64,000 nucleotides of DNA. Origin: JBDHWG01 sp046328525 (GTDB lineage: Bacteria; Chloroflexota; Anaerolineae; Epilineales; JAHCIE01). Position numbers and translations under genes: made by a program. Location of the stretch: the NCBI GenBank assembly GCA_046328525.1, contig JAXLWK010000003.1, forward strand, positions 558,001-622,000, written 5' to 3'. The notes beneath the pieces are model-generated. The model saw only the letters and a list, made by a program, of their open reading frames with translations, had not been told where the DNA came from and made no database searches. The stretch's first letter is position 1. Each line of letters opens with the position of its first letter. Below are positions 8,697 to 18,200 of this stretch, in pieces.

Positions 8697-10829
8697 ATGA
8701 CTGAGCGCAGCGGAAACTGGACGCACTATCGGACGTGTAACCTGTGCGAGGCCATGTGCGGACTGGAGATCGCCCTGGACGGCGAGCGCATCGTCGCGAT
8801 TCGCGGTGATAAGGCCGACTCGTTCAGCCAGGGCCACATCTGCCCTAAAGCGACGGCCCTCCAGGACATCTACGCCGACCCGGACCGCCTCAAGACGCCG
8901 CTGCGCCGGACGGCCAGCGGCTGGGAAGCCATCTCCTGGGATGAGGCGTTCGACGATGTGGCGGCCAACCTCAAGCGCATCCAGGCGGCGCACGGCCCCC
9001 ATGCTGTCGGCGTCTATCTAGGCAATCCGAACGTTCACAACCTGGGTAGCGCCATGCTCAGCACGACGTTGACCCGGTCGCTGCGCACGCAGAACGTGTT
9101 CACCGCCTCGACGGTGGATCAAGCGCCGCACCACTTCGCCGCGCGCATGATGTTCGGCCACACCTTCCTGCTGCCCATTCCGGACGTGGACCGCACCGAC
9201 TACTTCCTCATCCTCGGCGCGAACCCATTGGCGTCGAACGGCAGCATCATGACGGCGGCGGGCATGGAGCGTCGGCTGAAGGCGATCCAGCGGCGCGGCG
9301 GCAGGGTGGTCGTGGTAGACCCGCGGCGGACGGAGACCGCGGCGCGCGCCGACGAGCACGTCTTCATCCGGCCCGGCGCGGATGTTCTGTTCCTGCTCGC
9401 GCTGGTACGCACCATCTTCGTCGAAGGGCTGGCGAAACCGGGCCGCCTGGCCGAGTTCACCGACGGGCTGGCCGAGCTGCGAGACCTGGCCGCGCCTTAC
9501 ACGCCCGAGGCTGTGGCCGATGCCACAGGTGTCGCGCCTGAGACGATTGTCCGCCTGGCGCGCGAGTTCGCCGCCGCGCCATCGGCGGTCGCCTATGGGC
9601 GGGTTGGCCTCTCGACGCAGCCGTTCGGCGGACTGTGCCAGTGGCTCGTCAACGCCCTGAACATCATCACGGGCAACCTCGACCGGCCCGGCGGCGCGAT
9701 GTTCACGACGCCGGCGCTGGATATCGTGGACAGGCATCGGGCGGGGAAGTTCGGGCGATGGCGCAGCCGGGTGCGGGGCTGGCCGGAGTTCATGGGGGAG
9801 CTGCCGGCGGCTGCGCTGGCGGAGGAGATCGAAACGCCGGGCGACGGCCAGATTCGCGCGCTGATGACCATCGCCGGTAACCCGGTGCTCTCGACGCCGA
9901 ACGGGGCGTGGCTCGACGCGGCGCTCGCCAGCCTGGACTACATGGTATCCATAGACATCTACCTGAACGAGACGACGCGCCACGCTCACATCATCCTGCC
10001 GCCGACGACGGGCCTGGAGACCGAGCACTACGACGTCATCTTCCATGTCCTGGCCGTGCGCAACACGGCCAAGTACTCGCCGCCGCTGTATGACCCGGCG
10101 CCGGACGCGCGCCACGACTGGCAGATTTACCGCGCCCTGGCGCAGCGGCTCGCCACGGCGGAGCGCCCCTACGACGCGGCGAATCCGATGAACGCCGCGC
10201 CGCCGGCGATGCTGCTCGACTTCGGCCTGCGGACGGGGCCGTATGGCAAGGAGGGGCTGTCGCTGGACAGCCTCAAGGCCAACCCCCACGGCGTGGACCT
10301 GGGGCCGCTCCAGCCGCGCCTGCCCGACCGTCTGTTCACCGAGGACAAGCGCATCCATCTCGCGCCGGAGATGGTCACGGCGGACCTGGGCCGGGTGCAG
10401 GCGACGTTCTTCGGCCAGAGTGACGGCGCTAGAAACGGCGATCTCCTGCTCATCGGACGGCGCGATCTGCGCTCGAACAACTCGTGGATGCACAACAGCC
10501 AGCGGCTCGTGCGCGGCAAGACGCGCTGCACGGTCATCATGCACCCCCAGGACGCGGCGGGGCGCGGCCTGGCCGACGGCCAGCTCGTGCAGGTAGAATC
10601 CCGCGTCGGCTGCATCACGCTGCCGCTGGCGGTCAGCGACGAGGTCATGCCGGGCGTTGTCTGTATCCCCCACGGCTGGGGGCATGGCCGGCCGGGCGTG
10701 GGCCTGCGCGTGGCGTCGCGGCATCCCGGCGCGAGCTACAATGACTTGAGCGACGCCGACCTGCTCGACGAGCTGACCGGCAATGCGGCGCTCAACGGCG
10801 TACCTGTGCGGGTGGCTTCGGCGTTATAA
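8697..10829 (+). CDS. Molybdopterin oxidoreductase, DMSO reductase superfamily
   Basis: 710 residues. Cysteines C14, C17, C21 and C49 form the N-terminal [4Fe-4S] motif (CNLCEAMC, then HICPKA) seen in formate dehydrogenase and related enzymes. The central molybdopterin-binding region and a C-terminal dinucleotide-binding domain (residues about 580-700, starting near LLLIGRRDLRSNNSWMHN) follow in the usual order. No Tat signal is present, so it is probably cytoplasmic. The family uses a bis-pterin guanine dinucleotide cofactor, unlike the xanthine dehydrogenase-type genes nearby. The substrate cannot be read from the sequence. The SsnA gene starts 39 bases downstream, suggesting a shared transcript. 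Confidence 0.85.
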   Translation: MTERSGNWTHYRTCNLCEAMCGLEIALDGERIVAIRGDKADSFSQGHICPKATALQDIYADPDRLKTPLRRTASGWEAISWDEAFDDVAANLKRIQAAHGPHAVGVYLGNPNVHNLGSAMLSTTLTRSLRTQNVFTASTVDQAPHHFAARMMFGHTFLLPIPDVDRTDYFLILGANPLASNGSIMTAAGMERRLKAIQRRGGRVVVVDPRRTETAARADEHVFIRPGADVLFLLALVRTIFVEGLAKPGRLAEFTDGLAELRDLAAPYTPEAVADATGVAPETIVRLAREFAAAPSAVAYGRVGLSTQPFGGLCQWLVNALNIITGNLDRPGGAMFTTPALDIVDRHRAGKFGRWRSRVRGWPEFMGELPAAALAEEIETPGDGQIRALMTIAGNPVLSTPNGAWLDAALASLDYMVSIDIYLNETTRHAHIILPPTTGLETEHYDVIFHVLAVRNTAKYSPPLYDPAPDARHDWQIYRALAQRLATAERPYDAANPMNAAPPAMLLDFGLRTGPYGKEGLSLDSLKANPHGVDLGPLQPRLPDRLFTEDKRIHLAPEMVTADLGRVQATFFGQSDGARNGDLLLIGRRDLRSNNSWMHNSQRLVRGKTRCTVIMHPQDAAGRGLADGQLVQVESRVGCITLPLAVSDEVMPGVVCIPHGWGHGRPGVGLRVASRHPGASYNDLSDADLLDELTGNAALNGVPVRVASAL

Positions 10830-10868
10830 CTCCTGGTATTCATGCCCGGCGCGCCGGGCGGAGGCGAC

Positions 10869-12209
10869 ATGCTCATTACCCACGGCTCCGTGGTCACATT
10901 CGACACGCCCAACACAGTGATTGACGACGGCGCGGTCATGATCGAGGGCGACACCATTGTCGCCGTCGGTTCGACGGAGGACCTGGTCGCGCGGCATCCG
11001 GACGCGGAGACGCTGGATGTGGGCGGCCGGATCGTGATGCCGGGCAATATCTGCGCCCACACTCACTTCTATGGCGCGTATGCGCGCGGCCTGGCAATCC
11101 CCGGCCCCGCGCCGAAGGACTTCCCTGAGATTCTGACGCGGCTGTGGTGGCAGCTCGACAAGGCCCTGACGCCGGAGGACGTGTACTACAGCGCCCTGGT
11201 GTGTCTCGTGGACGCGGTGCGGCGCGGGACGACGACCCTCTTCGATCACCACGCCAGCCCGAACGCCATCCCCGGCTCGCTGGACATCATCGCCGACGCC
11301 GTGCAGGAAGCTGGCCTGCGGGCGTGCCTGTGCTACGAGGTGACGGATCGCGATGGGCCGGAGCGCTGTGAGGCCGGCATCCTGGAAAATGCGCGGTTCA
11401 TCGAGCGCGTGCGGCAGCAGGGCGGGACGCAGCTCGGCGCGCTGTTCGGCCTTCACGCGGCGCTCACTCTGTCGGACGAGACGTTGGACCGCTGCGTTGC
11501 GGCGATTCCCGACGGCGTCGGCTTCCACGTCCACGCCGCTGAAGGGCCGGCGGACCAAGAGATGTCGCTGTCGCATTACGACATGCGCGTTATCCACCGC
11601 CTCAACGCGCGCGGCATCCTGGGGCCGCACACCATCGTCGCCCACGCCATCGCCATTGATCCGTGGGAGATGGAGGCGCTGCGCGATACCGAGACGTGGG
11701 TGAGCCACCAGCCGCGCTCGAACATGAACAACGCCGTGGGTGTCGCCGACGTGCCAGCGATGTTGCGGGCAGGGATGAAGGTCGTACTCGGCAACGACGG
11801 CTTCTCGAACGACATGTTCCAAGAGATGAAGTTCGCGTATCTGCTGCACAAGTCGCATCGCGGCGACCCGCGCGTGATGGGCGGCTACGACGTCATGACG
11901 CTGGCCGTGGCGAACAACGCGCGCCTGGCCGACAGCATCTTCGGCGCGGGCAAACTCGGCCGGCTGGCGGCGGGGGCGCTGGCGGACATCATCGTCCTCG
12001 ACTACTACCCCTTCACGCCGCTGACCGCCGACAACGTGCCGTGGCATATCCTCTTCGGCATGGATGGGTCGAACGTGACTCACACGATTGCCGGTGGCCG
12101 CCTGCTCATGCAGGATCGCGATCTGTTGTTCCTGGACGAGCAGGCGATCATGGCGGAGGCGCTGGCGCGCGCGCCAGGGGTATGGGAGCGCTTCGCCCAC
12201 GGCGCATAG
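10869..12209 (+). CDS. ssnA: SsnA-type aminohydrolase
   Basis: 446 residues, amidohydrolase superfamily. The metal site begins at H64-T-H66 (ICAHTHFYGA), and the stretch TTLFDHHASPNAIPGSLD closely matches SsnA proteins. In enterobacteria ssnA lies with xdhD, ygfJ, ygfK and ygfM, a set linked to selenium-dependent molybdenum hydroxylases and purine use; the exact SsnA substrate is unknown. ATG 10869 is chosen over the in-frame ATG 10842 because GGAGG lies at 10860-10864 and homology begins here; the spacing of 4 bases is short. Its position between a molybdenum enzyme and F420 and molybdenum hydroxylase genes supports the assignment. Confidence 0.8.
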   Translation: MLITHGSVVTFDTPNTVIDDGAVMIEGDTIVAVGSTEDLVARHPDAETLDVGGRIVMPGNICAHTHFYGAYARGLAIPGPAPKDFPEILTRLWWQLDKALTPEDVYYSALVCLVDAVRRGTTTLFDHHASPNAIPGSLDIIADAVQEAGLRACLCYEVTDRDGPERCEAGILENARFIERVRQQGGTQLGALFGLHAALTLSDETLDRCVAAIPDGVGFHVHAAEGPADQEMSLSHYDMRVIHRLNARGILGPHTIVAHAIAIDPWEMEALRDTETWVSHQPRSNMNNAVGVADVPAMLRAGMKVVLGNDGFSNDMFQEMKFAYLLHKSHRGDPRVMGGYDVMTLAVANNARLADSIFGAGKLGRLAAGALADIIVLDYYPFTPLTADNVPWHILFGMDGSNVTHTIAGGRLLMQDRDLLFLDEQAIMAEALARAPGVWERFAHGA

Positions 12210-12236
12210 CGCAGCTACGTGCTCTGCGGTGATTGA

Positions 12237-12270
12237 TTGACATTGATGAAACTCGATCTTACTCTATAGT
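12237..12270 (+). promoter_or_regulatory. Possible sigma-70 promoter before the F420 reductase gene
   Basis: A perfect TTGACA at 12237-12242 is followed by TACTCT at 12260-12265 (17-base spacer) or the better-looking TATAGT at 12265-12270 (22 bases, too long). The -35 match is strong and the -10 weak. Confidence 0.3.
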
Positions 12271-12280
12271 TGAGGATACC

Positions 12281-12955
12281 ATGACCAGACAGACCATCGC
12301 CATCCTGGGGGGAACGGGGCCAGAGGGCAAAGGGCTTGCCATGCGCTGGGCCGCCGCCGGTTTTCCTGTCATCATCGGCTCGCGCGACGCCGCCCGCGCC
12401 CAACGCATCGCCGACGAGCTGAAGACGCTGGTACCCGACGGCGACCTGAGCGGGGCGGCGAACCGCGACGCCGCGCAGCAGGCGGAGCTTGTCGTTCTGA
12501 CGACGCCGTTCGAGGGCCAGCCCGGCATCTTGGCCGAGGTCAAGGAGGCGGTGCAGGGGAAAATCCTGGTCACCGCCGTCGTGCCGCTCGACCCGGCGGC
12601 GAAGCGGCGCGCGCCCCAGCTGCCAGAGGGGCCGGCGGCGGTGCAGGCGCAGCGCCAGCTCGGCGAGGGCGTCAAGGTCGTCGGCGCTTTTCATAACGTC
12701 GGCGCGCACCAGCTTCAGGACCCCGACGCCGAGGTGGACTGTGATGTCCTGGTGTGCGGTGACGACCGGGCGGCGAAGGACACGGTTATTGCCCTGGCCG
12801 AGGCGGGCGGGATGCGGGCGTGGGACGCGGGCGCGCTGGCGAACGCCATCATCCCGGAAGGGCTGACGAGTGTGTTGATTAACATAAACATTCGCTACAA
12901 GAGCAAGGGCGCGGGGATACGCATCACGAACGTGCCCGGCGCCGGCCAGGCGTAG
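12281..12955 (+). CDS. NADPH-dependent F420 reductase
   Basis: 224 residues, moving hydride between NADP(H) and the deazaflavin coenzyme F420. The Rossmann start 'IAILGGTGPEGKGLA' at residues about 5-18, the FHNVGAH segment and the C-terminal 'NINIRYKSKGAGIRITNVPG' are characteristic of this family. ATG 12281 is preferred over the in-frame ATG 12233 because it begins the Rossmann fold, with GAGGA at 12272-12276. The neighbour 24 bases downstream is the F420 glutamate ligase, which supports an F420 role. The pair sits upstream of a molybdenum hydroxylase operon, so F420 could supply or accept its electrons (inference). Confidence 0.85.
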   Translation: MTRQTIAILGGTGPEGKGLAMRWAAAGFPVIIGSRDAARAQRIADELKTLVPDGDLSGAANRDAAQQAELVVLTTPFEGQPGILAEVKEAVQGKILVTAVVPLDPAAKRRAPQLPEGPAAVQAQRQLGEGVKVVGAFHNVGAHQLQDPDAEVDCDVLVCGDDRAAKDTVIALAEAGGMRAWDAGALANAIIPEGLTSVLININIRYKSKGAGIRITNVPGAGQA

Positions 12956-12979
12956 CGCGGACCGCGGCTGGAATCTACC

Positions 12980-13747
12980 ATGCTTGCACAGCTGACTCTT
13001 ACCGCCGTGCCGAACCTGCCGGTGATCCAGCCGGGTGACGATCTCGGCGCGCTCGTCGTCGCGTCCCTCGCGGAGGCCGATTGGCCGTTGGCGGATGGCG
13101 ACGTCGTGGTCGTGGCGCAGAAGGTGATCTCGAAGGTTGAGAATCGCCTCGCCCGGCTCGACAAGGTCCAGCCGGGCGAAGAGGCGCAAGCGCTGGCGGG
13201 GCGCATCGGCAAGGACCCGCGCCTTGTTCAGCTTGTGTTGAACGAGGCGCGGGAAGTGGTGCGCACCGGGCCGGGGCTACTGATTGTCGAGCAGCGTAAC
13301 GGCCTGATCTGCGCGAACGCGGGCATAGACCGGTCGAATATCCAGCAGGCCGGCGAGGGGGAGTGGGTGGCGCTGCTGCCGCTGGACCCCGACCTCTCGG
13401 CGCGCCGCCTCCGCGACCGCCTGGTCGATCTGACCGGGAAGCGCGTCGCCGTCATCATCACCGACACCCACGGCCGGCCGTGGCGGGATGGGGCGTCGGG
13501 GATTGCGATTGGCGTAGCGGGGATTGCGCCGCTACAAGACCGCCGCGGCGAGCGCGATCTGTTCGGCTACGAGCTACAGCATACCATCGTTGGGCTGGCG
13601 GACCAGGCGGCCAGTGCGGCGTCGCTGCTGCAAGGGCAGGCCGCCGAAGGCCAGCCGGTCGTGGTGGTGCGCGGGCTGGCGTATGAGGCGCGCGAAGCGT
13701 CGGCGGCGGAGATTCTGCGGCCCCGCGAGCGCGACCTGTTCCGCTAA
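12980..13747 (+). CDS. cofE: Coenzyme F420-0:L-glutamate ligase
   Basis: 255 residues, the usual CofE length. It adds glutamates to F420-0 using GTP. Motifs include 'DGDVVVVAQKVISKVENR' near residues 34-52 and 'ISNIQQAG' type and 'IITDTHGRPWRDGASGIAIG' type sequence in the middle, ending with a 'VVVVRGLAYE' strand. No C-terminal flavin-dependent domain is attached, in contrast to actinobacterial FbiB. It follows the F420 reductase by 24 bases on the same strand and is probably co-transcribed with it. A new promoter lies right after its stop. Confidence 0.88.
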   Translation: MLAQLTLTAVPNLPVIQPGDDLGALVVASLAEADWPLADGDVVVVAQKVISKVENRLARLDKVQPGEEAQALAGRIGKDPRLVQLVLNEAREVVRTGPGLLIVEQRNGLICANAGIDRSNIQQAGEGEWVALLPLDPDLSARRLRDRLVDLTGKRVAVIITDTHGRPWRDGASGIAIGVAGIAPLQDRRGERDLFGYELQHTIVGLADQAASAASLLQGQAAEGQPVVVVRGLAYEAREASAAEILRPRERDLFR

Positions 13748-13755
13748 CAGAGTCA

Positions 13756-13784
13756 TTGACCGAGGGCGGGCTTTGACCTACAAT
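13756..13784 (+). promoter_or_regulatory. Sigma-70-type promoter of the XdhD-like operon
   Basis: TTGACC at 13756-13761 and TACAAT at 13779-13784 are separated by exactly 17 bases, just downstream of the cofE stop. Transcription would begin near 13791, about 26 bases before the FAD-subunit start. Confidence 0.6.
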
Positions 13785-13816
13785 TCGCCTGATTTCAGCG
13801 CGGGCAACGAGGCATC

Positions 13817-14656
13817 ATGCGAAATCTTATCGAAATCTGCCGTCCTGAGACCATTGACGAGGCGCTGACGCTGCTGGCCCGGTCGTCCCCGCGCACCACT
13901 GTGCTGGCAGGCGGAACCGAGCTTGTCGGGCAGGCCGATCCGTCGGTGGAGGCGGTTGTGGACCTGTCGCGCCTGGGGCTGGACGCCATTCGCCTCGACG
14001 ACGGTGCTTTGCGCATCGGAGCGACGGCGACTCTGGAGCGCATTGCCGGCGACGAGGCGGTGCGCACAGTCGCAGCCGGCGCATTGGCCCGCGCCGCCCA
14101 CGCCGCCACCAGCAGTCTGCTGCGGCGGCAAGCGACCCTGGGCGGCTCGGTGGTCACAGGCCAGGCCGGCGAGCTGCTCGCGCTGCTCCTGGCGCTCGGC
14201 GCTGAGGCGGTGGTCTATGCGCCGCAGAGGGCGCTCCGGCCGCTGGCCGAGGTGTGTCAGCAGCCGCCGGATAGCCCGTGGTTGCTGACGGAGGTTGTCA
14301 TCCCGCGCCGCTCGCGCATCGGCGTGAGCGCGCATTGCGTCCGCCGCACGCCGAGCGACGCGCCGTTGGTAGCCGTCGCCGCCGCGCTGACCCTGACGAA
14401 CGAGGCGGTGGAGTACGTTGGAACCGGCCTGGCCGGCGTGGGCCTCGCACCGGCCAGGCTCACCGCGGCGGAGACCGCCCTGACAGGCCGGCCGCTGAAC
14501 AACCGAATGATCGAAGCGGCCGTTGAGGCCGCTATGGCCGGCGCGCCCGCGTTGGCCGACCATCGCGCGAGCGCTGAGTATCGTGCGCACATGATCGGCG
14601 TCCTGCTGCGCCGCGCCCTCGCGGAGTCGTGGCGCATGGCGCTGGACCCATCTTGA
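13817..14656 (+). CDS. ygfM: Molybdenum hydroxylase FAD-binding subunit, YgfM-like
   Basis: 279 residues. The N-terminal TVLAGGTELVGQ loop and the RRQATLGGSVVTGQAG segment form the FAD/pyrophosphate-binding motifs of the xanthine dehydrogenase medium subunit. It passes electrons from FeS clusters to NAD or another acceptor. Its short form and its position before an XdhD-like fused subunit match YgfM of selenium-linked clusters rather than a typical three-subunit xanthine dehydrogenase. A promoter lies 33 bases upstream. The following lipoprotein gene starts 15 bases after its stop. The symbol is by similarity of motif and context. Confidence 0.75.
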   Translation: MRNLIEICRPETIDEALTLLARSSPRTTVLAGGTELVGQADPSVEAVVDLSRLGLDAIRLDDGALRIGATATLERIAGDEAVRTVAAGALARAAHAATSSLLRRQATLGGSVVTGQAGELLALLLALGAEAVVYAPQRALRPLAEVCQQPPDSPWLLTEVVIPRRSRIGVSAHCVRRTPSDAPLVAVAAALTLTNEAVEYVGTGLAGVGLAPARLTAAETALTGRPLNNRMIEAAVEAAMAGAPALADHRASAEYRAHMIGVLLRRALAESWRMALDPS

Positions 14657-14671
14657 AGGGAGTCGTATACA

Positions 14672-15253
14672 TTGAAGCGGTTATGGATAGTGTTGATCCT
14701 GGTGGGGATGCTGATGGCGGCTGCCGCGTGCCAGTCGAGCGCGCCGCAAGCCAGCGGCCAGCAGCAGCCGCGCCAGGATGACTCGTTTTTCGTTCTGAAC
14801 GCGTACAAGGATGCCAGCGGCCGGTTTACGATGGATGTGCCGATGAAGTGGAACGTGCAGCCGCAGCGTCTGGCCCAGGATAACATGAAGGTGGCGACCG
14901 CCTTCGTCGGTCCGGACGGGTTCGCGTCGGTCACGCAGTTCGACTTTGGCAAGGCGCCCGGCGAGCAGGCGGATCAGCTGCTCGACGCTTTCCTCCAGGT
15001 GACCGGCGTGACCCAGAACAAAGATTATCGCCAGCTGGCGCGGCTGCCCGTCTCGCCGACCCAGGTCATGATCGAGATGGAATATACGAACAACCAGGGC
15101 CGCGCCCTGCACAGCCTGGGCCAGCTGCGGGTGGACGGCTCGGTGATTTCCCTGGTCTCGGTCAACTTCAACCAGGATGTGTGGCCGCGGGCCGTCGGCG
15201 CCGCCAAGCGCATGGTGGATAGCTACACCTTTACCGACAACAAGGGTGGATGA
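14672..15253 (+). CDS. Lipoprotein inside the molybdenum hydroxylase operon
   Basis: 193 residues starting at TTG 14672, supported by GGGAG at 14658-14662 with 9-base spacing. The first 20 residues are a signal peptide ending in the lipobox MAAAAC, so C20 would be lipidated after cleavage. The mature part (residues about 35-190) is a mixed alpha/beta domain with 'YKDASGRFTMDVPMKWNV', reminiscent of PsbP-like or DUF1795-type lipoproteins; this is a weak impression. Its stop overlaps the start of the XdhD-like gene by 4 bases (ATGA), so translation is probably coupled. Being sandwiched between two enzyme subunits is unusual, and no function is known. Confidence 0.75.
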   Translation: MKRLWIVLILVGMLMAAAACQSSAPQASGQQQPRQDDSFFVLNAYKDASGRFTMDVPMKWNVQPQRLAQDNMKVATAFVGPDGFASVTQFDFGKAPGEQADQLLDAFLQVTGVTQNKDYRQLARLPVSPTQVMIEMEYTNNQGRALHSLGQLRVDGSVISLVSVNFNQDVWPRAVGAAKRMVDSYTFTDNKGG

Positions 15254-18200
15254 TGGACGTCCATGTCACAATCAACGGTGCTGCGAAGACCCTCGACGTA
15301 GCGCCCGGCGAGCGGCTCCTGACGGCGCTGCGCGCCGCCGGCTGCAAGGGCGTGAAGCACGGCTGCGAGACGGGCGAGTGCGGGGCGTGCGCGGTTCTCC
15401 TCGACGGCGAGCCGGCGCTGACGTGCGTTCGCCTGGCGGCCAGCGCCGAGGGCGCGAACATTGTCACCATCGAGGCCATCGGCGAGATGCCGGAACCGGG
15501 GTGGCGGGCGAGCAAGGGGCTGGACCCGATCCAGACGGCGTTCGTAGACACGGGGGCCATCCAGTGCGGCTACTGCACGCCGGCGATGGTGCTCGTGACC
15601 AGGCGCCTGCTGGCGACGAACCCGCGCCCGACCGAGGCCGAGGCGCGCGACGCGCTGTCCGGGGTGCTGTGCCGCTGCACGGGCTACAAGAAGCCCATCG
15701 AGGCTGTGCTGCGCGCGGCGGCGATTCTGCGCGGCGAGCCGGTCGCGCCCATCAAGGGCGGGCCGCCGCCGGGGCGTGAAGAGGCGTTGGACAGCGACCG
15801 CCGGCCACCGCAGGCGCTCGGCCCGACGCCGCGCAGCCGCAGCGGCGAAACCGAGACCGTCGCGCCGCCGCGCCCGCTGGTTGCCCTGACACCGTCCCCC
15901 GTCGCGCCGCAGGCCCCGCCGCCGCTCAAGGTGGTGGGCAAGCCGGAGCGAAAGGTAGATGCCCAGAAGCTCGTGCAGGGCAAGCCGGCGTTCGCCGACG
16001 ACGTGGAAATGCGCGGGATGCTGTCGGCCAAGGTGCTATGGTCCCCCGTGGCCCACGCCTGGATCAAGCGCATTGACGTCACGCGCGCCAGGGCGCTGCC
16101 GGGCGTACACGCCGTGCTGACCTATCAGGACCTGCCGCGGGTCGTCTACTCGACGGCCGGTCAGTCGGACCCGATTCCGGGGCCGCTGGATGCGTTCAGC
16201 CTGGACCGCAAGGTGCGTTTCGTCGGGGATCGGGTGGCGTTCGTGGCGGCCGAGACCGAGGCGATTGCCGAGGCGGCGCTGGAGCTGATCGAGGTCGAAT
16301 ACGAGGAGCTGCCGGCGATTCTCGACTCGCGGCAGGCGATGTCGCCGGACGCGCCCTTGATTCACGACGAGCCGGAATACGTCAACTTCGCCGAGTCGGA
16401 CCCATCGCGCAACCTGGCTGCCCAGATCCACATTGACATCGGCGACGTGGACGCCGGCTTCGCCCTGGCGGACCGAATCTTCGAGGCCGAATACCGCGTG
16501 CCGAAGGTGCAGCAGGTCAGCATCGAGCCGCATATTGTGGTGACCTACTGGGACGAGGACGACCGACTCGTCATCCGCACCAGCACCCAGGTTCCGTTCC
16601 ACGTGCGCCGCATTCTCGCGCCCGTCCTGAACCTGCCTCCTAAGCGCATCCGCGTCGTCAAGCCGCGCATTGGCGGCGGCTTCGGCGGCAAGCAGGAGGT
16701 GCTGATCGAGGACGTGGCGGCGCACCTGACCATCGCAACGGGGCGGCCGGTGCGCTTCGAATATACCCGCGCCGAGGAGTTCGCGTCGGCGCGGTCGCGC
16801 CACCCCATGATCGTGCGCATGAAGACCGGCGTCTTGAACGACGGCACGATCGTGGCGAACGAGATGAAAGCCCTCTCGGACACGGGCGCGTATGGCTGCC
16901 ACGCCCTGACCGTGACTGGCAACACAGGCCACAAGGCGATGGCTCTATATCCATCGTACTGGCTGAACGATGGGGACCTGGCCCCGGACGGCCGCCCCCA
17001 GCCCCACGTGCGCTTTCACGCCGACATTGTGTACACGAACACGCCGCCGTCCGGCGCCTTTCGCGGCTACGGTGTCCCCCAGGGGTTCTTCCCGCTCGAC
17101 TCGCACCTGGAGGACATCGCCCGCGCCCTGAACTTGGAGCCTCTGGCGTTCAGGCTCAAGAACGCGCTGAAGCCCGGCGACGAGCATCCCTTCAGCCGCG
17201 CGTGGTCGGAGGGGCGCGAGCCGCGCCCGGAGACGATCCGCACCTGCGCCCTGGAGCAGTGCGCGTGGCGCGGCGCTACCCTGGTGGACTGGGCGAAGAA
17301 GGCCGGCAACGCCGAGTGGCGCAAGGTCAAGGGCGCGCCCCATCTGCGGCGCGGCATCGGCGTCGCGCTCGTGATGCAGGGTACGGCCATCCCCTACCTC
17401 GACATGGGCGCGGCGTCCATCAAGCTCAACGACGACGGCTCCTTCAATGTGCTCGTCGGGGCGACGGACCTGGGCACCGGCTCGGATACCGTGCTGGCGC
17501 AGATGGCGGCCGAGGTGCTCGGCGTCGGCCTGGACGACATCATCATGTACTCGTCGGACACGGATTTCACGCCGTTCGACAAGGGCGCGTATGCCTCCAG
17601 CACGACGTACATTTCGGGGACGGCGACGGTCAGGGCCGCCGAGAAGTGCGCCGAGCAGATTCGCGCCGTCGCTGCGGCCATGTTGAACGAGCGCTACGCC
17701 CAGGTCGAGACGCCCGGTAGCATGACGGCGGAGGGGGGGCGCACGGCGGCGCCGGAGACGCCAACCTACGAGATTGCGGGCACGCCGTACGACGGGCCGC
17801 GCCTTGTCAGACCGGCCGACATTGATCTGCGCAACTGCCGCGCCTATGCGCCGGACGGCCGCTCGGTGTCCCTGGCCGAGGTCGCCCTGAACTCGCTCCA
17901 CCACGCGAACCAGCACCAGATCATGGGCGTCGCATCCTACGTCTCGCCGGAGTCGCCGCCGCCGTTTGCCGCGCAATTCGCGGAGGTGACGGTGGACACG
18001 GAGACGGGGCAGGTGACGGTGGACAACCTGGTGATGGTCGTAGACGCCGGTCGGATCATCAACCCGCTCACGGCGGAGGGGCAGATCGAGGGCGGGCAGG
18101 CGCAGGCGCTCGGCTACGGCGTGTGCGAGGAGATGCCCTACGACGAGGCAGGCCGCACGCTCGTCACCCGTCTCGACGACTATCGTGTCTTCCGCGCCGA

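Noticed and set aside
12980..13747. Bifunctional FbiB-like protein
   Set aside because: Only the ligase part is present; the ~200-residue C-terminal flavin reductase domain is missing, so CofE is the correct name.
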